Source: Selaginella moellendorffii (taxonomy: Eukaryota; Streptophyta; Lycopodiopsida; Selaginellales; Selaginellaceae). Taken from it: a stretch of 61,553 nucleotides of DNA. The DNA is taken from the NCBI RefSeq assembly GCF_000143415.4, contig NW_003314398.1, positions 265,138 to 326,690 of the forward strand, given 5' to 3'. The notes below the pieces were generated by a model. That model was given only the letters and a program-made list of their open reading frames with translations, was not told where the DNA came from and ran no database searches. Below, piece after piece: positions 38,132 to 47,726 of this stretch. The position numbers and the translations under genes were made by a program. Every line of letters begins with the position of its first letter. Position 1 is the stretch's first letter.

Positions 38132-38210
38132 ATGGCATGAGGCCTCACGTGATAACCCTACAATCTTACGGCCAACATATTCACTGGGATGGCATGGGGC
38201 CCCATGCGAT
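38132..38210. repeat. Palindrome pair at the transposase intron
   Basis: Two copies of the element's palindrome (38,132-38,153 and 38,189-38,210) lie in or against the intron separating the HGHGAQNYG exon from the QTDNAGSENKN exon. The second is a perfect GGGGCCCC-centred variant. If the acceptor is at 38,165, the first copy is partly translated. Confidence 0.8.
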
Positions 38211-39953
38211 ACTGCAAGCCTTTGCTCCTCCTCCAGCTAAACCCTGTATGGGGTTTGATCGACAAAGGCCTTATGCAAGGGTTGGCCGTTCAGCTCAGTC
38301 TGCGCACTTTGCAGAGACCTTAAGTGTTTTGCTAGGGACGCAATCATCATGTTTGCACCCCCGCCACCCCATAGAGGTACAAAGAAGTTCCCATAGTTCT
38401 GGGCACCATGCCCATGAGCGATTATGCCAAACAGAGACACAGGTAGCTGCATGGATGAAGAGATTGCCTTGGGGGCAGGATTGAGTCGAGGTAAGCACGT
38501 CTTTTTCTGGTCCATTTTGTCGTGGATGATGCAGAGGTAAGAGTCAGGTCTCTCCATGGAGAGAATCCTGTTATGATAATATGCAGTCCTGCAGCTTCTC
38601 TACTCGATGTTGTGGTCGAGCCGCCTTCTAACCAACGTCTCTCGCTCTTGAGCGCTGCAAGAATTCTTCGACAAAGCCATTTTGATAGCAGTGCACTCGT
38701 CACACTTTGAAAAGCTGGAGTACTTTCCTATACTCACATCCCTGAACCTGTTGCTCTACAATCTACTAAATCTAGATTGGCTCAGCTTCCTGTAGCCATT
38801 ACTCTGGAGTTCCCGATTCACATCTTCCAATATGGCCCCCTTGGTATACATGGAAGGGAGAACTCGTTGGGTATCTCGTGTTCCATCTTCCAAGAGGCGG
38901 GTTTTATGTGGTTGTTGCTCGCTACATGTCTCGACAAACCTTTTGAAGATTGCCTCTCCATATACAACATGACCCCTGGTTTTGTGCGTACCGTCGTTCC
39001 CATGGACTGCCTGTTGAACCCTTTGTTCCTCGAACTCAGTTTTGATTCTGTAGAATGTGGTTCGAGGGACTCCATAAATGATTCTCCATGCCTTCATGCA
39101 GACCAAACCCCTCTGGAAGACCATGCCCCCCACCTGATGTTTTGAAGCATCAACAGATGACCGTAATGCCTCATACACAAAATTGCGAGCTGCCTTCCAG
39201 GACAATGTCTTGTATCTTGCTCTCTCCTCTTCAATAGCATCCCAATCAGCATGTTGACAGCACCTCCTTTTGCAACAAGCAACTGTTGAGACCATTCGAA
39301 CCTCCATCACCATTTTCTGCCTTTTCGGTTCGTTGCTCAGATCCCTTTGGCTGCGCTTTAGGAAGGTGTACTTTCTTTTCCCATGAAGAGATGTTCTGTC
39401 ATCAGTTGTAGTGGTGTTAGATTGTGAATCCTTCACATTCTCAAACACTAAGTGCCTCAATTTCCACCGCACAATGCTTCCAATAGTCAGACTGTTTTCT
39501 TCTGTGTCAACAACCTCTAAAATCGCAACTCCAATATCATCCCAGCCCAATTTTTGATTAGCAACCGCATCTCTTGGATCGACAACTGTGGCTAAGCCCT
39601 CAGCTACCACCTCCCCCTCGGGGTTGTTTAGAAACACCTTTGCCTGAATCCATGTAGCACGGTTCTTAAGATCCACGGAGGGAACATGCGTCGCACTTGC
39701 GTTGTCCCCAACATCTGCTTTCTTCTAAAGATTTTTCAAGGCAACAACAACATTTACCCCGACGACCATCTCTCCTCGTTCAATAGCGACCACATTCCCA
39801 TCGAAGATAGTCTCTACTGATACAGCAGCATTGCCTTCCCCAAGCCTTTGACAGTGTATAACAAAGTTCCGATCCATAGACACAAGGGTCCCTTTTGCAA
39901 CTCTCTTCCCACCATTCAAAATGTAAACCTTTTCCCCAACCCTGAAGGCCATT

Positions 39954-40262
39954 CTGAAAGTGCAGAAAAGAAGTTAAGACCATACAAAAAATGATTGGAG
40001 AATGGCCTAAATCATAACATACCAAACAACCTCAATAGCATGAAGCCACATGCTATTATTCAAACATGCTATTGACACCCACGTGAAATTTCGCATTCAC
40101 AAAATTGGCATGAGGCCTCATGCCATCTTGATATACACACAGCTGCAGGCAAGTAAAAACATACATGACAATATGCTAGCCATGAAATTGCAAGGGCCCA
40201 AGATGGCATGTGGCCTCATGCCATTTCTAAATGTGGTCCTAAGCCATTCCATGGTGAACATA
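39954..40262 (-). other. Probable 5' UTR intron of the transposase gene with three palindromes
   Basis: On the minus strand a donor (CTTCCTG|GTATGTTC, 40,263/40,262) and the strong acceptor CTTTCAG (39,954) define a 309-nt intron just before the ATG. It contains palindromes at 40,035-40,056, 40,105-40,126 and 40,203-40,224. Inferred from signals only. Confidence 0.5.
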
Positions 40263-41246
40263 CCAGGAAGCACAAGTGCCGAATATCAAGAGGAAGCGGT
40301 AGCCACACCAAAGACAGTGCCGCTCGCAACACAGCAACTACTCGTAGCGCCGCTCGCAACACCGCAACTGCTCGTAGCGCCACTCGCACAAACTGCCACT
40401 CGCATAAACTGCCACTCGCAATGGCGCTCGCAATGCCGCAACCGCTCGTAGACACATAAACCACAGCTCACAACGCCACTTACACAAGCAGCGCTCACTG
40501 CGCTCAGCGGAACCAAGAACACGGCGCACAAAAATGATAGACCTAGGAATGAGTTCGAGAATTCAAAAATAACACACGCTTGAACGTCACATCAAATCCT
40601 CTGACAAACCAGATATTATGATTCCTCTGACAAATTTCAAACTGAGTAGCTTCTAGACTTTGCTGTCGGAGGTTGAACTTTGTCACATCATGTCCTTGCC
40701 TCGATCCAGCTGTGCCATGTTAGTGATTCGAACTTTGCCATGCCATGTCAGCGATCCGCGCCAAGATTATTCGCCGTATAAAGGAATAATTATGCTGTGT
40801 GTGTACGTCCATTTATGGCAATATAAGGCCACACGCCATTCAAAGAATAATGTTAGTCGAGCATTTTTTGGTGCATTTTTGGGTTCAAAATTGCATGAGC
40901 CCACACGCTATAAAGTTTACTGTACCAAAAATAGAAACAACTTTATTTACTTGGGAATTTAAGTGGTTGAGGCATTTTTAAACTTACAAACACATGCCCT
41001 ACTTACATTCCTTTGGTTGCTTAAAATTCAAAAATATTATAAACCTTTCTTTTTGCATTTTCAATGTTTTCAATTATGGTTTTTGATTTTTGCAGGACCA
41101 ACCTAGTAATCTATTTGCATCCCGTCATGTTTATAGCTAGCTTTCGTTTGTCCCCTTCGCTAGCCTGAGATACATCTGCTCGGCATCTGCCTCTTACAGC
41201 ATTTGCCCAGAAAGGGCATCTTTCTTCACGCAGCATTTGCCACATG

Positions 41247-41272
41247 TTTAGGGTTTAGGGTTTAGGGTTTAG
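41247..41272 (+). repeat. Interstitial telomere-type repeat (TTTAGGG, 3.7 units)
   Basis: Three full TTTAGGG units and a partial one lie in the inter-gene region. The same sequence is a plant telo-box (AAACCCTAA on the other strand), known from promoters, so it may be a promoter element rather than a telomere relic. Confidence 0.9.
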
Positions 41273-41709
41273 CAATTCAGTAGCTTGATAAACATGCAAA
41301 TACAGAACTTGATGCAAAATCCTCTGATATGTCACAATGCCCCTAGGACCATAAACACATTTCAATAGAGAGGGTCCTTTCATTTCATAACTCCTTACGT
41401 AGATCTTGGTGAAACCAGAGTTAGTGAAGTTGGTTTCTTGTGATCCCGCATCTGATTGTGATGTCCCTTTGCAGTGTCGATGGAAAGGTCAATGCACACC
41501 AAATTGTAGAATCTTGGAGCAAAATAACGGTCGGATCTATGGCAAATGCCCCTGAAACATTGTAAGGCTCATGTGGTCTCATGTGGTGTCCGATCGAGAT
41601 GCTTCTTTGCAGGGTCATCAAGAAGGACATTGTATACCATTCTTTATTTAGCTGAACATCTGGCATTTTTGGAAATACAAGATGCTTTGGAATATCCAAT
41701 CATGCATGG

Positions 41710-41719
41710 TATAAATATA
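41710..41719 (+). promoter_or_regulatory. Candidate TATA box of the plus-strand gene
   Basis: TATAAATATA is preceded by CATGCATG, and a TGACG block begins 45 bp downstream. It is the best plus-strand core-promoter match upstream of the exons starting at about 42,306. Inferred from sequence only. Confidence 0.4.
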
Positions 41720-41756
41720 GCGAGGGTATTAAATGATATCCCAATCATGATCTTTC

Positions 41757-41888
41757 TTTTGGATTTCGCGTGCATGCAGTCCGAGGAATGATGACGTTGC
41801 GGATTTCTTTTGGATTTCACGTGCATGCATGCGCGTGGCGATCCAGAAATTAATGGTGGCGCCCAAGTCCGAGGAATGATGACGTGGC
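41757..41888 (+). repeat. Direct repeat with TGACG motif
   Basis: The block TCCGAGGAATGATGACGT occurs twice (about 41,779-41,796 and 41,869-41,886). TTTCTTTTGGATTTC with CGTGCATGCA also occurs twice (41,754 and 41,805). TGACG is a classic bZIP-type plant binding core. The repeat lies in the leader or promoter of the plus-strand gene. Confidence 0.6.
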
Positions 41889-42333
41889 GGGATTACCAAC
41901 CGTTGTGACATTTCGCGCGTGTGAGGTTAGGTTTTGCATTTTGCATCGTACTCGCGCTCGCATCACGCTCCCACTCGCGATCACACTCACATTCACGCTC
42001 ATCTACCTTCTCTACAGGTTTCTCGTGTGCATCGGCGTCCACTCGCGCTTGCATCACACTCGCGTTCACATCGCGCTCGTGTGCATCAGTGTCCACTTCA
42101 AGACACACCCAGTTTGTAACTTCGCCGCCAACTCCGCCGCCCACTCCGCCACCCACACGCAGCCCACTTGGCGTCCCAGGAAATTTCAGCGCCACTCTCC
42201 AACTGTAAGTGGCAGAGTAGCCTTGCTGCTACGATCCGCTGCACACACAGTGCACATTCGCCAGCGAGTCCGGCCTCGATTGTCACGGCCTCCATTCGGC
42301 TTTAAATGGTAAGTCTTTTAGGCCAAGTAGAAA

Positions 42334-42492
42334 ATGGCATGAGGCCACATGCCATTCAGTAGCAACATTGGCATGCACCAATTGGGCTCTCGAGTGCAGT
42401 CCGGTTACAGATGGCGTGTAGCCTCACGCCATCTTAGGATGCAGCCTCAAGACATCTGATGCAGTGGTGAATGGCGTGTGGCCTCACGTTAT
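42334..42492. repeat. Three palindromes in the leader of the cargo gene
   Basis: Copies at 42,334-42,355, 42,411-42,432 and 42,471-42,492 are each bracketed by GT...AG signals: donor 42,309 with acceptor CATTCAG 42,359, donor-like GTTACAG 42,404 with CATCTTAG 42,438, and GTGAATGG 42,467 with TTTCCAG 42,498. They may be three short introns or parts of one 239-nt intron. Confidence 0.6.
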
Positions 42493-42547
42493 TTCCAGCT
42501 GCTAGCTTTTCATCTGTCAGCTCTAATTGTTGTGCATTTCTAAACAG

Positions 42548-45482
42548 GCGAGGAATTGCGTTCTTCTTCCAGCCACTGTCAATGTGGATGCAGAGAAGGG
42601 GGAGGAGCTCACCAGTTGGACTTTCGGGATGGAAGGCGAGGATCTGAGGCTATACAACACAGATGGTGGGAGAAAAGAATGCATGGGGATCCTCATCCAA
42701 GTGACAGACACTCCATGCAGTTCCATGCAAGAATATGGACTGGCACTTGTGGTAGAGACAGTGTCCGCCTTCAAGATCCACCTTGCACATCCTAGCGGCT
42801 TCCCGGAGGGGGGCAGCGGTTATGAGGAATTCCTAGAGGGAGCTAGGGAGAGGTTGTCCAGGAGGCCCACAATTTCAAAGACGCTGCGGGTCTATGAAGA
42901 TCACATGGAATCCACGGACCTCACCTACGGCGATGTTCAAAAACTATATTCTAACATTGAGCCGTTGAGAGTGCCTCCAGTTCGCGAAGCAAAGGGGAAG
43001 GGGGTCGATCTGGAAACTACCCCGAAGCAGAAAAGGGTGGTCAAGCTCAAGCCGATGTCCGACTCTCTTGCTCCAAAAAAGAAGCTACTCGGTGATGCCA
43101 TTGCCTCGGATTCGAACACTACACCCACCAAAAAGAAGAGCCACAAAGAGCAAAAAGAGCAAGAAGAGGCAGCAAAAATCGTCGCAGATAATAGTACTTG
43201 TTACTATTCCAACAAAGTATATACAATCGACGTGAGTTGTATCGACATCCAAAGCAAATACAACCACAGGCTAGTATCTGATGAGTGGGTGGAGAAACTG
43301 AAGCAGAAGATGTTGGCAAGTCCAGTAACACCCGACATCGCAGACGTGATCCCCTACTATCGAACAATGAAGGGCGAGACGAGGTTTCCAGACTTGATCA
43401 ATAGGAAGGTGTTGGACGATCAGAACATCCGGTTCTATGCCGTCTCTAGGCAGCATTCTAGCTTGGCGATGCAAGAGATAGTTGTGGATATTATGGTGGG
43501 CGAGGAGGTGAAGAAAGTCTTCAAGACAAGAGTTGTCCGCTTGATAAAAGGCAACTCGCCCCTCCGATCTATCATATCCATCTCCCACGCGCAGAATGTC
43601 AAGCAAGAAACGTGCTACAAATCGGGTCTGCACGAGACATTGGCACGAACACGAAAGCTCTGGGTTCAACTGAAGAAGCCACAAAAACCAGGACAAGGAC
43701 GTGCACTAGCAACTAGCGCCTGGCAGGTAAGCCTCGTTGCATGTGGCATAGCATGTGGCCTCACGCCATTTCCATTGTAGGAATTCTCGAGTCTTCTCTC
43801 GAAAACACTGGGGGTCAATGACACACTCAGCATCCATAACATTCTACTCGCAACAAAAGTTGTTTTTGACAAATGGGTAGATGTGCTGAGGAGGTACCAT
43901 AACGGGGAGTTGCTAAACTCAATGGGTGTGGAGGACGGCCGGAAGCCCAATGATTTGAAGCTCAACGCCTTGCATTTCTCGCGGTTTCTAGACGACGACG
44001 ACCTTCTGACAGTGGCTAATGCTCTTCTATGTGGTGAGGTAGTCTTCAACAAGACCAAAATGACTCCCGGCCATATTGTGACATACGAGGACTTGTGCAC
44101 GACTCTGAGAGCTCATGCGTTATTGAAGGATTGGATCTTCGAGCAAGTGGCCGTGGAGAGGGTGAGCATCGACACCACGCAAGAGATGATGGAAGAGCTG
44201 GAGTTGTCAAATGAAGACATCGGCGAGTACGTGAAGGGGGCCCCCAAGTTCATCGATCTGCTGCGGGATGCCACGAAAAGTAAAGCTGAGAAGTTGGATC
44301 AGTATCCAAATTTCATTAAGAGGGATGTCGACCGCCGGCTTCAGAAACAGCTCAACCCCGCAGCAGAGGCCTATCGAGAACCTTACCGGGTATATGTGAA
44401 TTCGGATGAGGATCAAAGGTGGAGGAGCATCGTTTCCCGCGGAGATGAGCAGGTCAAGAACATCTTTTGTGTGATGGACTTCACAAACGAGGAGATCACT
44501 CATGCAGACGAAGTCAGCTCCATCATTGACTTAATGGTGGGACTTGCGGAGGTGGAATCTTCAGTCCACTATATGATCTACGACTCCGAATCCTATCACA
44601 AGTTCTGGAAGGCCTTGAACGAGGTGAAGGCTCGGTTGAAAAGCAAGGAGATGCAGGAGATCCATGGGATAATGGCTAAGAAGAAGATACCGACGAATGT
44701 CCGCATCTTCACACTCGCCCTTGTTATTGGTCCTGCAGTAGAGTGGGATTGGAGTGACTTCCCAGCTTCATTCGACAAGGCCGATCGAATTGATCTGAGG
44801 GAGGTCAATTTACCCGTGCCTGAGGAACTGAAGACGGCTATGGAGCTTTTGAATCCAGAGAAAGCTCCAGGTGCAGCATGGGAAATGCTCAACTGGGTCT
44901 TCAACGCAATAGCGGGTGGGTCACCTGCTTCCAAGGGCAAATGCGTTGTCGAGTACAACTGCGGTGGACTATTCTTTCGAGCCGCACTACTCAAGGGTGT
45001 CCCGTGTGTTGCGGTGACAAACTCCATTGAAGAGGTGACTTCAATGGAGCATATAATTATAGTTGCCAAAGAAAAACAGTATCTTCTCTGCGAACTTGGT
45101 GAGTACGCACTTTAAGTTTAAATGTTATCTCACAAGCTCTGTATGCAGGAGCGTGGCCACCCCCAGATGCTGAAATGGCGTTAACAGCTACTGTTGAAGA
45201 TACCCATGTTGGGCCGAGCTCACAACCTGCACAAGGTAAGGTCACGTGAGGCCTCATGCATTTTGATTATAGATCGTTGTGAATATTCAGACACGAGGAC
45301 TGAAAAGCGCACTGGTGGCGCGTCAAAGAAGGACAAACAGACAAGCAATAGGAAAAAAGGAGGTACAAATTATATTTGCAATAGCGTGTGGTCTCATGCC
45401 ATTCCTTGCAGGAGACACTTCTTCAAAGGCAAAACAGGCAAGCACCAGCCAAGCTCAAACTGACAGTGGTCATAAAAAGTGA
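42548..45482 (+). CDS. Cargo protein N-terminal part: ParB/Srx-like region and degenerate methylase-like motif
   Basis: These are exons 1-4 and the start of exon 5, open to TGA 45,480. After an unassigned N-terminal domain and a Lys-rich stretch (TPTKKKSHKEQKEQEEAAK), the segment YTIDVSCIDI...EWVEKLKQKM followed by FYAVSRQHSSLAMQEI has the layout of ParB/sulfiredoxin-like N-terminal domains, where a G-Q/E-H/R signature sits at the SRQH position. A helical middle follows. Near 44,944 VVEYNCGGLFFRAALLKG and CVAV resemble the AdoMet-binding motif of N4/N6 DNA methylases, but no DPPY-type catalytic motif is visible. Bacterial ParB-methylase pairings exist; function here is unproven. Similarity is weak and from memory of the fold pattern. 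Confidence 0.55.
43727..43780 (+). other. 54-nt intron of the cargo gene containing a palindrome
   Basis: Donor CAG|GTAAGC and acceptor CATTGTAG|GAA. The palindrome copy is at 43,748-43,769 and fills 40 percent of the intron. Without splicing, the frame meets a stop at 43,778. Confidence 0.85.
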
Positions 45483-46103
45483 AAGCACGTTGGACAGTCG
45501 TCGGGATCAGAGGCGTTTGATTCGAAAAGGAAGAAGGGCAACGAAAAGATGATAGGTAATGCCTCGCGGTCACCACCTCCTGACTCAGATTCCTATGGCG
45601 GACTCCCCTTCCCCAATCTCAATGGAGAGGTACAATGGATGAGGGATGCTTTTCAAGTCAGGGCCACGTTTTTCTCATCTCGTCGTCTTCGAAGGGTGCA
45701 AGAACGTGCAGAAACCATGTTAAGACAGTCGGGTGAGGATACGGTCCTAGGTCACGCACTAAAACAGGCTATGGATGTCTTGTATTTTGAGATGGAGACT
45801 CGGCCAGATGATTTTCCCAAGATGGTCCTGGAAGAACAAGCCATCCAACCTGAGCAGCCTATGGAAGAAATGCAGGAGGGGGATGAGGAGCCAGAGAAAG
45901 ATAATGAGCAGGAAGAGTAGAAGGACGAAGAGGAGGACAAAGAAGAGGAGGACGAAGAAGAGGAGGACGAAAAGGACTTGGATGGTCCTCACAATGGTGA
46001 CGATCACAATAACGATGACAACGATGATGACGATGATGGCCAGCCTGAGGTGGCCAAAAAGCAGCGGAGGAAGGTCATACAAGACAAACCATCAAGTAAA
46101 TAA
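45483..46103 (+). pseudogene. Cargo protein linker: basic patch and long acidic tract
   Basis: The frame of exon 5 continues after TGA 45,480. It holds a basic patch (SKRKKGNEK), a conserved-looking helical part (MRDAFQVRATFFSSRRLRR) and an acidic run that crosses TAG 45,918 without losing its character (EEEDEEEEDEKD, then NNDDNDDDDDG). It ends KKQRRK near 46,070. Coding character on both sides of each stop implies the stops are later mutations. The exon leaves at donor TCAA|GTAAAT (46,095/46,096). Confidence 0.6.
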
Positions 46104-46363
46104 TAGTACATCCATTCTTAACCTTTCTAACATTGTCCATATAGGTTGCAAAGCAAATGGTAAGTAGAGATTATTCAGTTGAATTAAGATACAAACTCTA
46201 GCCTTTAGTGTCGAGGAAGGATAGTGCCAAGCAAGGGTCGAAACATATGTCCAATCCTTCAGAATCAGCAATGCGCCCAAGTGATATCGGTCCTAGTTCC
46301 TCAATAGCAGTTGATGGTAAATACAGTATAGTCGATTCAATGTGCTAATGAGTTTGTTTTTAG

Positions 46364-46951
46364 TAGCCAGTAGGGAGGATACCATCTCAATCGAAGGGAG
46401 ATATTTGGACATGCATATAGATTCGGCAGTGGACTCTACTTGCTTGCAAGAGTCATCAGAGCTGGTGGAGGCTACTATCCATATCAACGCCAAGCAAGCT
46501 GACCACGCTCCACTTGATGCTGCCCATACCACTGAGTCAATTTTGTCCACGTATCCAACTGACGGTGACCAGGCGCCATTGGACCCGCATGAGGCCGCCC
46601 CAGCCGCCGAGCCGGTCGTATCCTCATTTCCAACAGACTCAATGTGTGCCCAATCGTCTGACTACACGCTGTTGGAACCTCCCTACACCGCCCCTGCTGC
46701 CTGTTCAGTCATGTCTACTTTGCCAACGAAGGCACCAGCTTAAATGGCGTGTGATCACACGCCATCGGAACCACCCCATGCCACTGTTGAGCCAGTTGTA
46801 CCAGAGTCTACAGCTGAAATGGCATGTGCCCACACGCCATCGGATGCGATTGACCCCACATTGCAGAGGAGAGTATTTCCGCCCTTCACGTTTCCTCGAC
46901 CAAAACCCTCTCAACAACCATCGGGAGCACCATTTGCTAATATTGTAGATG
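46364..46951 (+). CDS. Cargo protein exon 8: Pro/Thr-rich repeats containing translated palindromes
   Basis: This exon is 588 nt in one frame, broken once by TAA 46,741. The protein is a series of degenerate repeats of about 25-35 residues with the pattern H-T/A-P-S/L-D/E ... H/Y ... E-P-V-V ... P-T ... (for example DHAPLDAAHTTE, DQAPLDPHEAAPAAEPVV, EPPHATVEPVVPES). Two copies of the element's palindrome (46,744-46,765 and 46,819-46,840) lie in it and are read as MACDHTPS and MACAHTPS. No domain is recognised. It is probably a disordered spacer before the phosphatase domain. Confidence 0.6.
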
Positions 46952-46976
46952 GTAAAATTGACTTGTACCATTTTTT

Positions 46977-47726
46977 ATGCTGACGCATTTCATTTCAGAG
47001 TCACGGCGAAGGTACTGTATCGTTTTTGATCTGAACGGTGTCCTTTTCTCCCATGAGCGTGGCTCGTCCTCGAATGTCACTACACCCTCCAAAGCCTACG
47101 GTCGCAAGTTGGTCAAAAGAGACAGATTCACATTAATCACACGGGAGAAACTGCGGGATCTAATAATGACCATGCGACACTTAAAACAGAGGGCCGGGTT
47201 CAATTTGCAATTGGGAGTTTGGACATCCATGATGCGCCACAATGCATTAACGTTGCTACAGATGATGCACAATCAGACGCGAGTAATATTACCATTTGAC
47301 TTTCTCCTAACGCAGGAGGATTGCTTGACTATGGTCCATGTGAGGGGTAGCAAGCCCATCTTCGTCAAGGCAGAGGCTGTAGTGATGAACCGGACTGCTA
47401 GGTCAAGTGAAATCCTCATCATCAATGACTCGCCGATTAAAACTGCAGCGAACACGCACACATATGCAGTGCACCCCATCTCTTGCAATATGGAAACTAG
47501 GGAGAAGAAACCGTATGTTCTAGGGGACTTTGCAAAACGGCTTGGAGCGATGGTGATAGAGAACCGGCCAGTCCAGGAGGTGGCTGCAGAAATCAACCAA
47601 ATGGCAGATGGAACGGTATATCAGAAGCCATTTGATCGGACAGACACCAGTCATCATTTATGGCATGTATATTGTCTAGCCAAGCACTATCCACATCTCC
47701 ATAATCTGCTCAACCGGACATATTAG
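46977..47726 (+). CDS. FCP1/NIF-type HAD phosphatase domain (cargo protein C-terminus)
   Basis: As a stand-alone frame it starts at 46,977; in the spliced model exon 9 starts at 46,999 after acceptor TTTCAG. Motif I is CIVFDLNGVLFSH, keeping the Asp nucleophile but with Asn for the second Asp, as in the plant DLNG-type NIF-like proteins. LQLGVWTSMMRHNALTLL matches the motif II region, and ILIINDSPIKTAANTHTYAV the DDSP-x-K region with the first Asp replaced by Asn. FCP1/SCP enzymes remove phosphate from Ser/Thr, for example on the RNA polymerase II tail. Activity of this variant is uncertain. No stop interrupts this exon. The gene ends 545 bp before the right TIR. Confidence 0.75.
   Translation: MLTHFISESRRRYCIVFDLNGVLFSHERGSSSNVTTPSKAYGRKLVKRDRFTLITREKLRDLIMTMRHLKQRAGFNLQLGVWTSMMRHNALTLLQMMHNQTRVILPFDFLLTQEDCLTMVHVRGSKPIFVKAEAVVMNRTARSSEILIINDSPIKTAANTHTYAVHPISCNMETREKKPYVLGDFAKRLGAMVIENRPVQEVAAEINQMADGTVYQKPFDRTDTSHHLWHVYCLAKHYPHLHNLLNRTY

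Larger units (their letters stand above)
35914..39953 (-). pseudogene. Transposase-like gene (DUF7869-type, RNase H-like fold inferred), multi-exon, interrupted
   Basis: The first recognisable exon starts after a strong acceptor (CTTTCAG, 39,954) at ATG 39,952. It runs in one frame for 570 codons to about 38,243, broken only by TAG at 39,725, 38,756 and 38,600. Order: two small related beta-rich N-terminal repeats (GEKVYILNGGKRVAKG; VFLNNPEGEVVAEGL); a Cys-rich patch (CCKRRCC); a helix-turn-helix-like segment (YGVPRTTFYRIK); PSMYTKGAILEDVN; then CIIHDKMD and HGHGAQNYGN. After an intron (about 38,242-38,165) come QTDNAGSENKN and FLMVGHTHEDVDAMF, the family's conserved acidic/His core, then MRYKMREWD. 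A 1-nt frameshift is near 37,755, and TAGs are at 37,692 and 37,488. The role, cutting and joining the element ends, is inferred from family type and the single-element context. Confidence 0.8.
40263..42305. promoter_or_regulatory. Central non-coding region between the two divergent genes
   Basis: There is no credible coding sequence. Reading left to right: GCTCGCAACAC-type repeats (40,318-40,450, probably transcribed leader of the minus gene); palindromes at 40,815 and 40,890; a telomere-type repeat (41,247-41,272); a TATAAATATA box (41,710-41,719) after a CATGCATG motif; a duplicated TGACG-containing block (41,755-41,890); and a CTCGC-rich leader-like tract (41,945-42,090). This arrangement suits divergent promoters. 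Confidence 0.6.
42306..47726 (+). pseudogene. Nine-exon cargo gene: ParB-like, methylase-like motif, linker, HAD phosphatase
   Basis: Exons: 42,548-43,726; 43,781-45,098; 45,149-45,235; 45,273-45,362; 45,412-46,095; 46,145-46,159; 46,209-46,316; 46,364-46,951; 46,999-47,726. All introns are GT-AG and 37-54 nt long. The first is phase 0 and all others phase 1. Together the exons give 4797 nt, exactly 1599 codons in one frame including the final TAG, strong support for one gene. A phase-0 start could be ATG 42,306-42,308, spliced directly to 42,548 with palindromes between. In-frame stops at 45,480 (TGA), 45,918 (TAG) and 46,741 (TAA) interrupt it, so this copy is a pseudogene, or the parts are now separate. 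It diverges from the transposase gene. Confidence 0.75.

Noticed and set aside
39692-39760. 33-nt intron (GTAAAT...CTTTAG) removing the TAG at 39,725
   Set aside because: It is in frame and possible, but four similar TAGs in the same gene have no intron signals around them, so mutation is the simpler reading.
41884-42312. 142-codon frame upstream of the cargo gene
   Set aside because: It is driven by CTCGC/CACTCGC low complexity, open in several frames, and reaches the splice donor at 42,309 in phase 2, not the required phase 0.
39725-46743. Stops repaired by U-to-C RNA editing as in hornwort, fern and lycophyte organelles
   Set aside because: The element has spliceosomal introns and lies in nuclear repeats. 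One stop (38,756, Trp expected) would not be repaired by that change.
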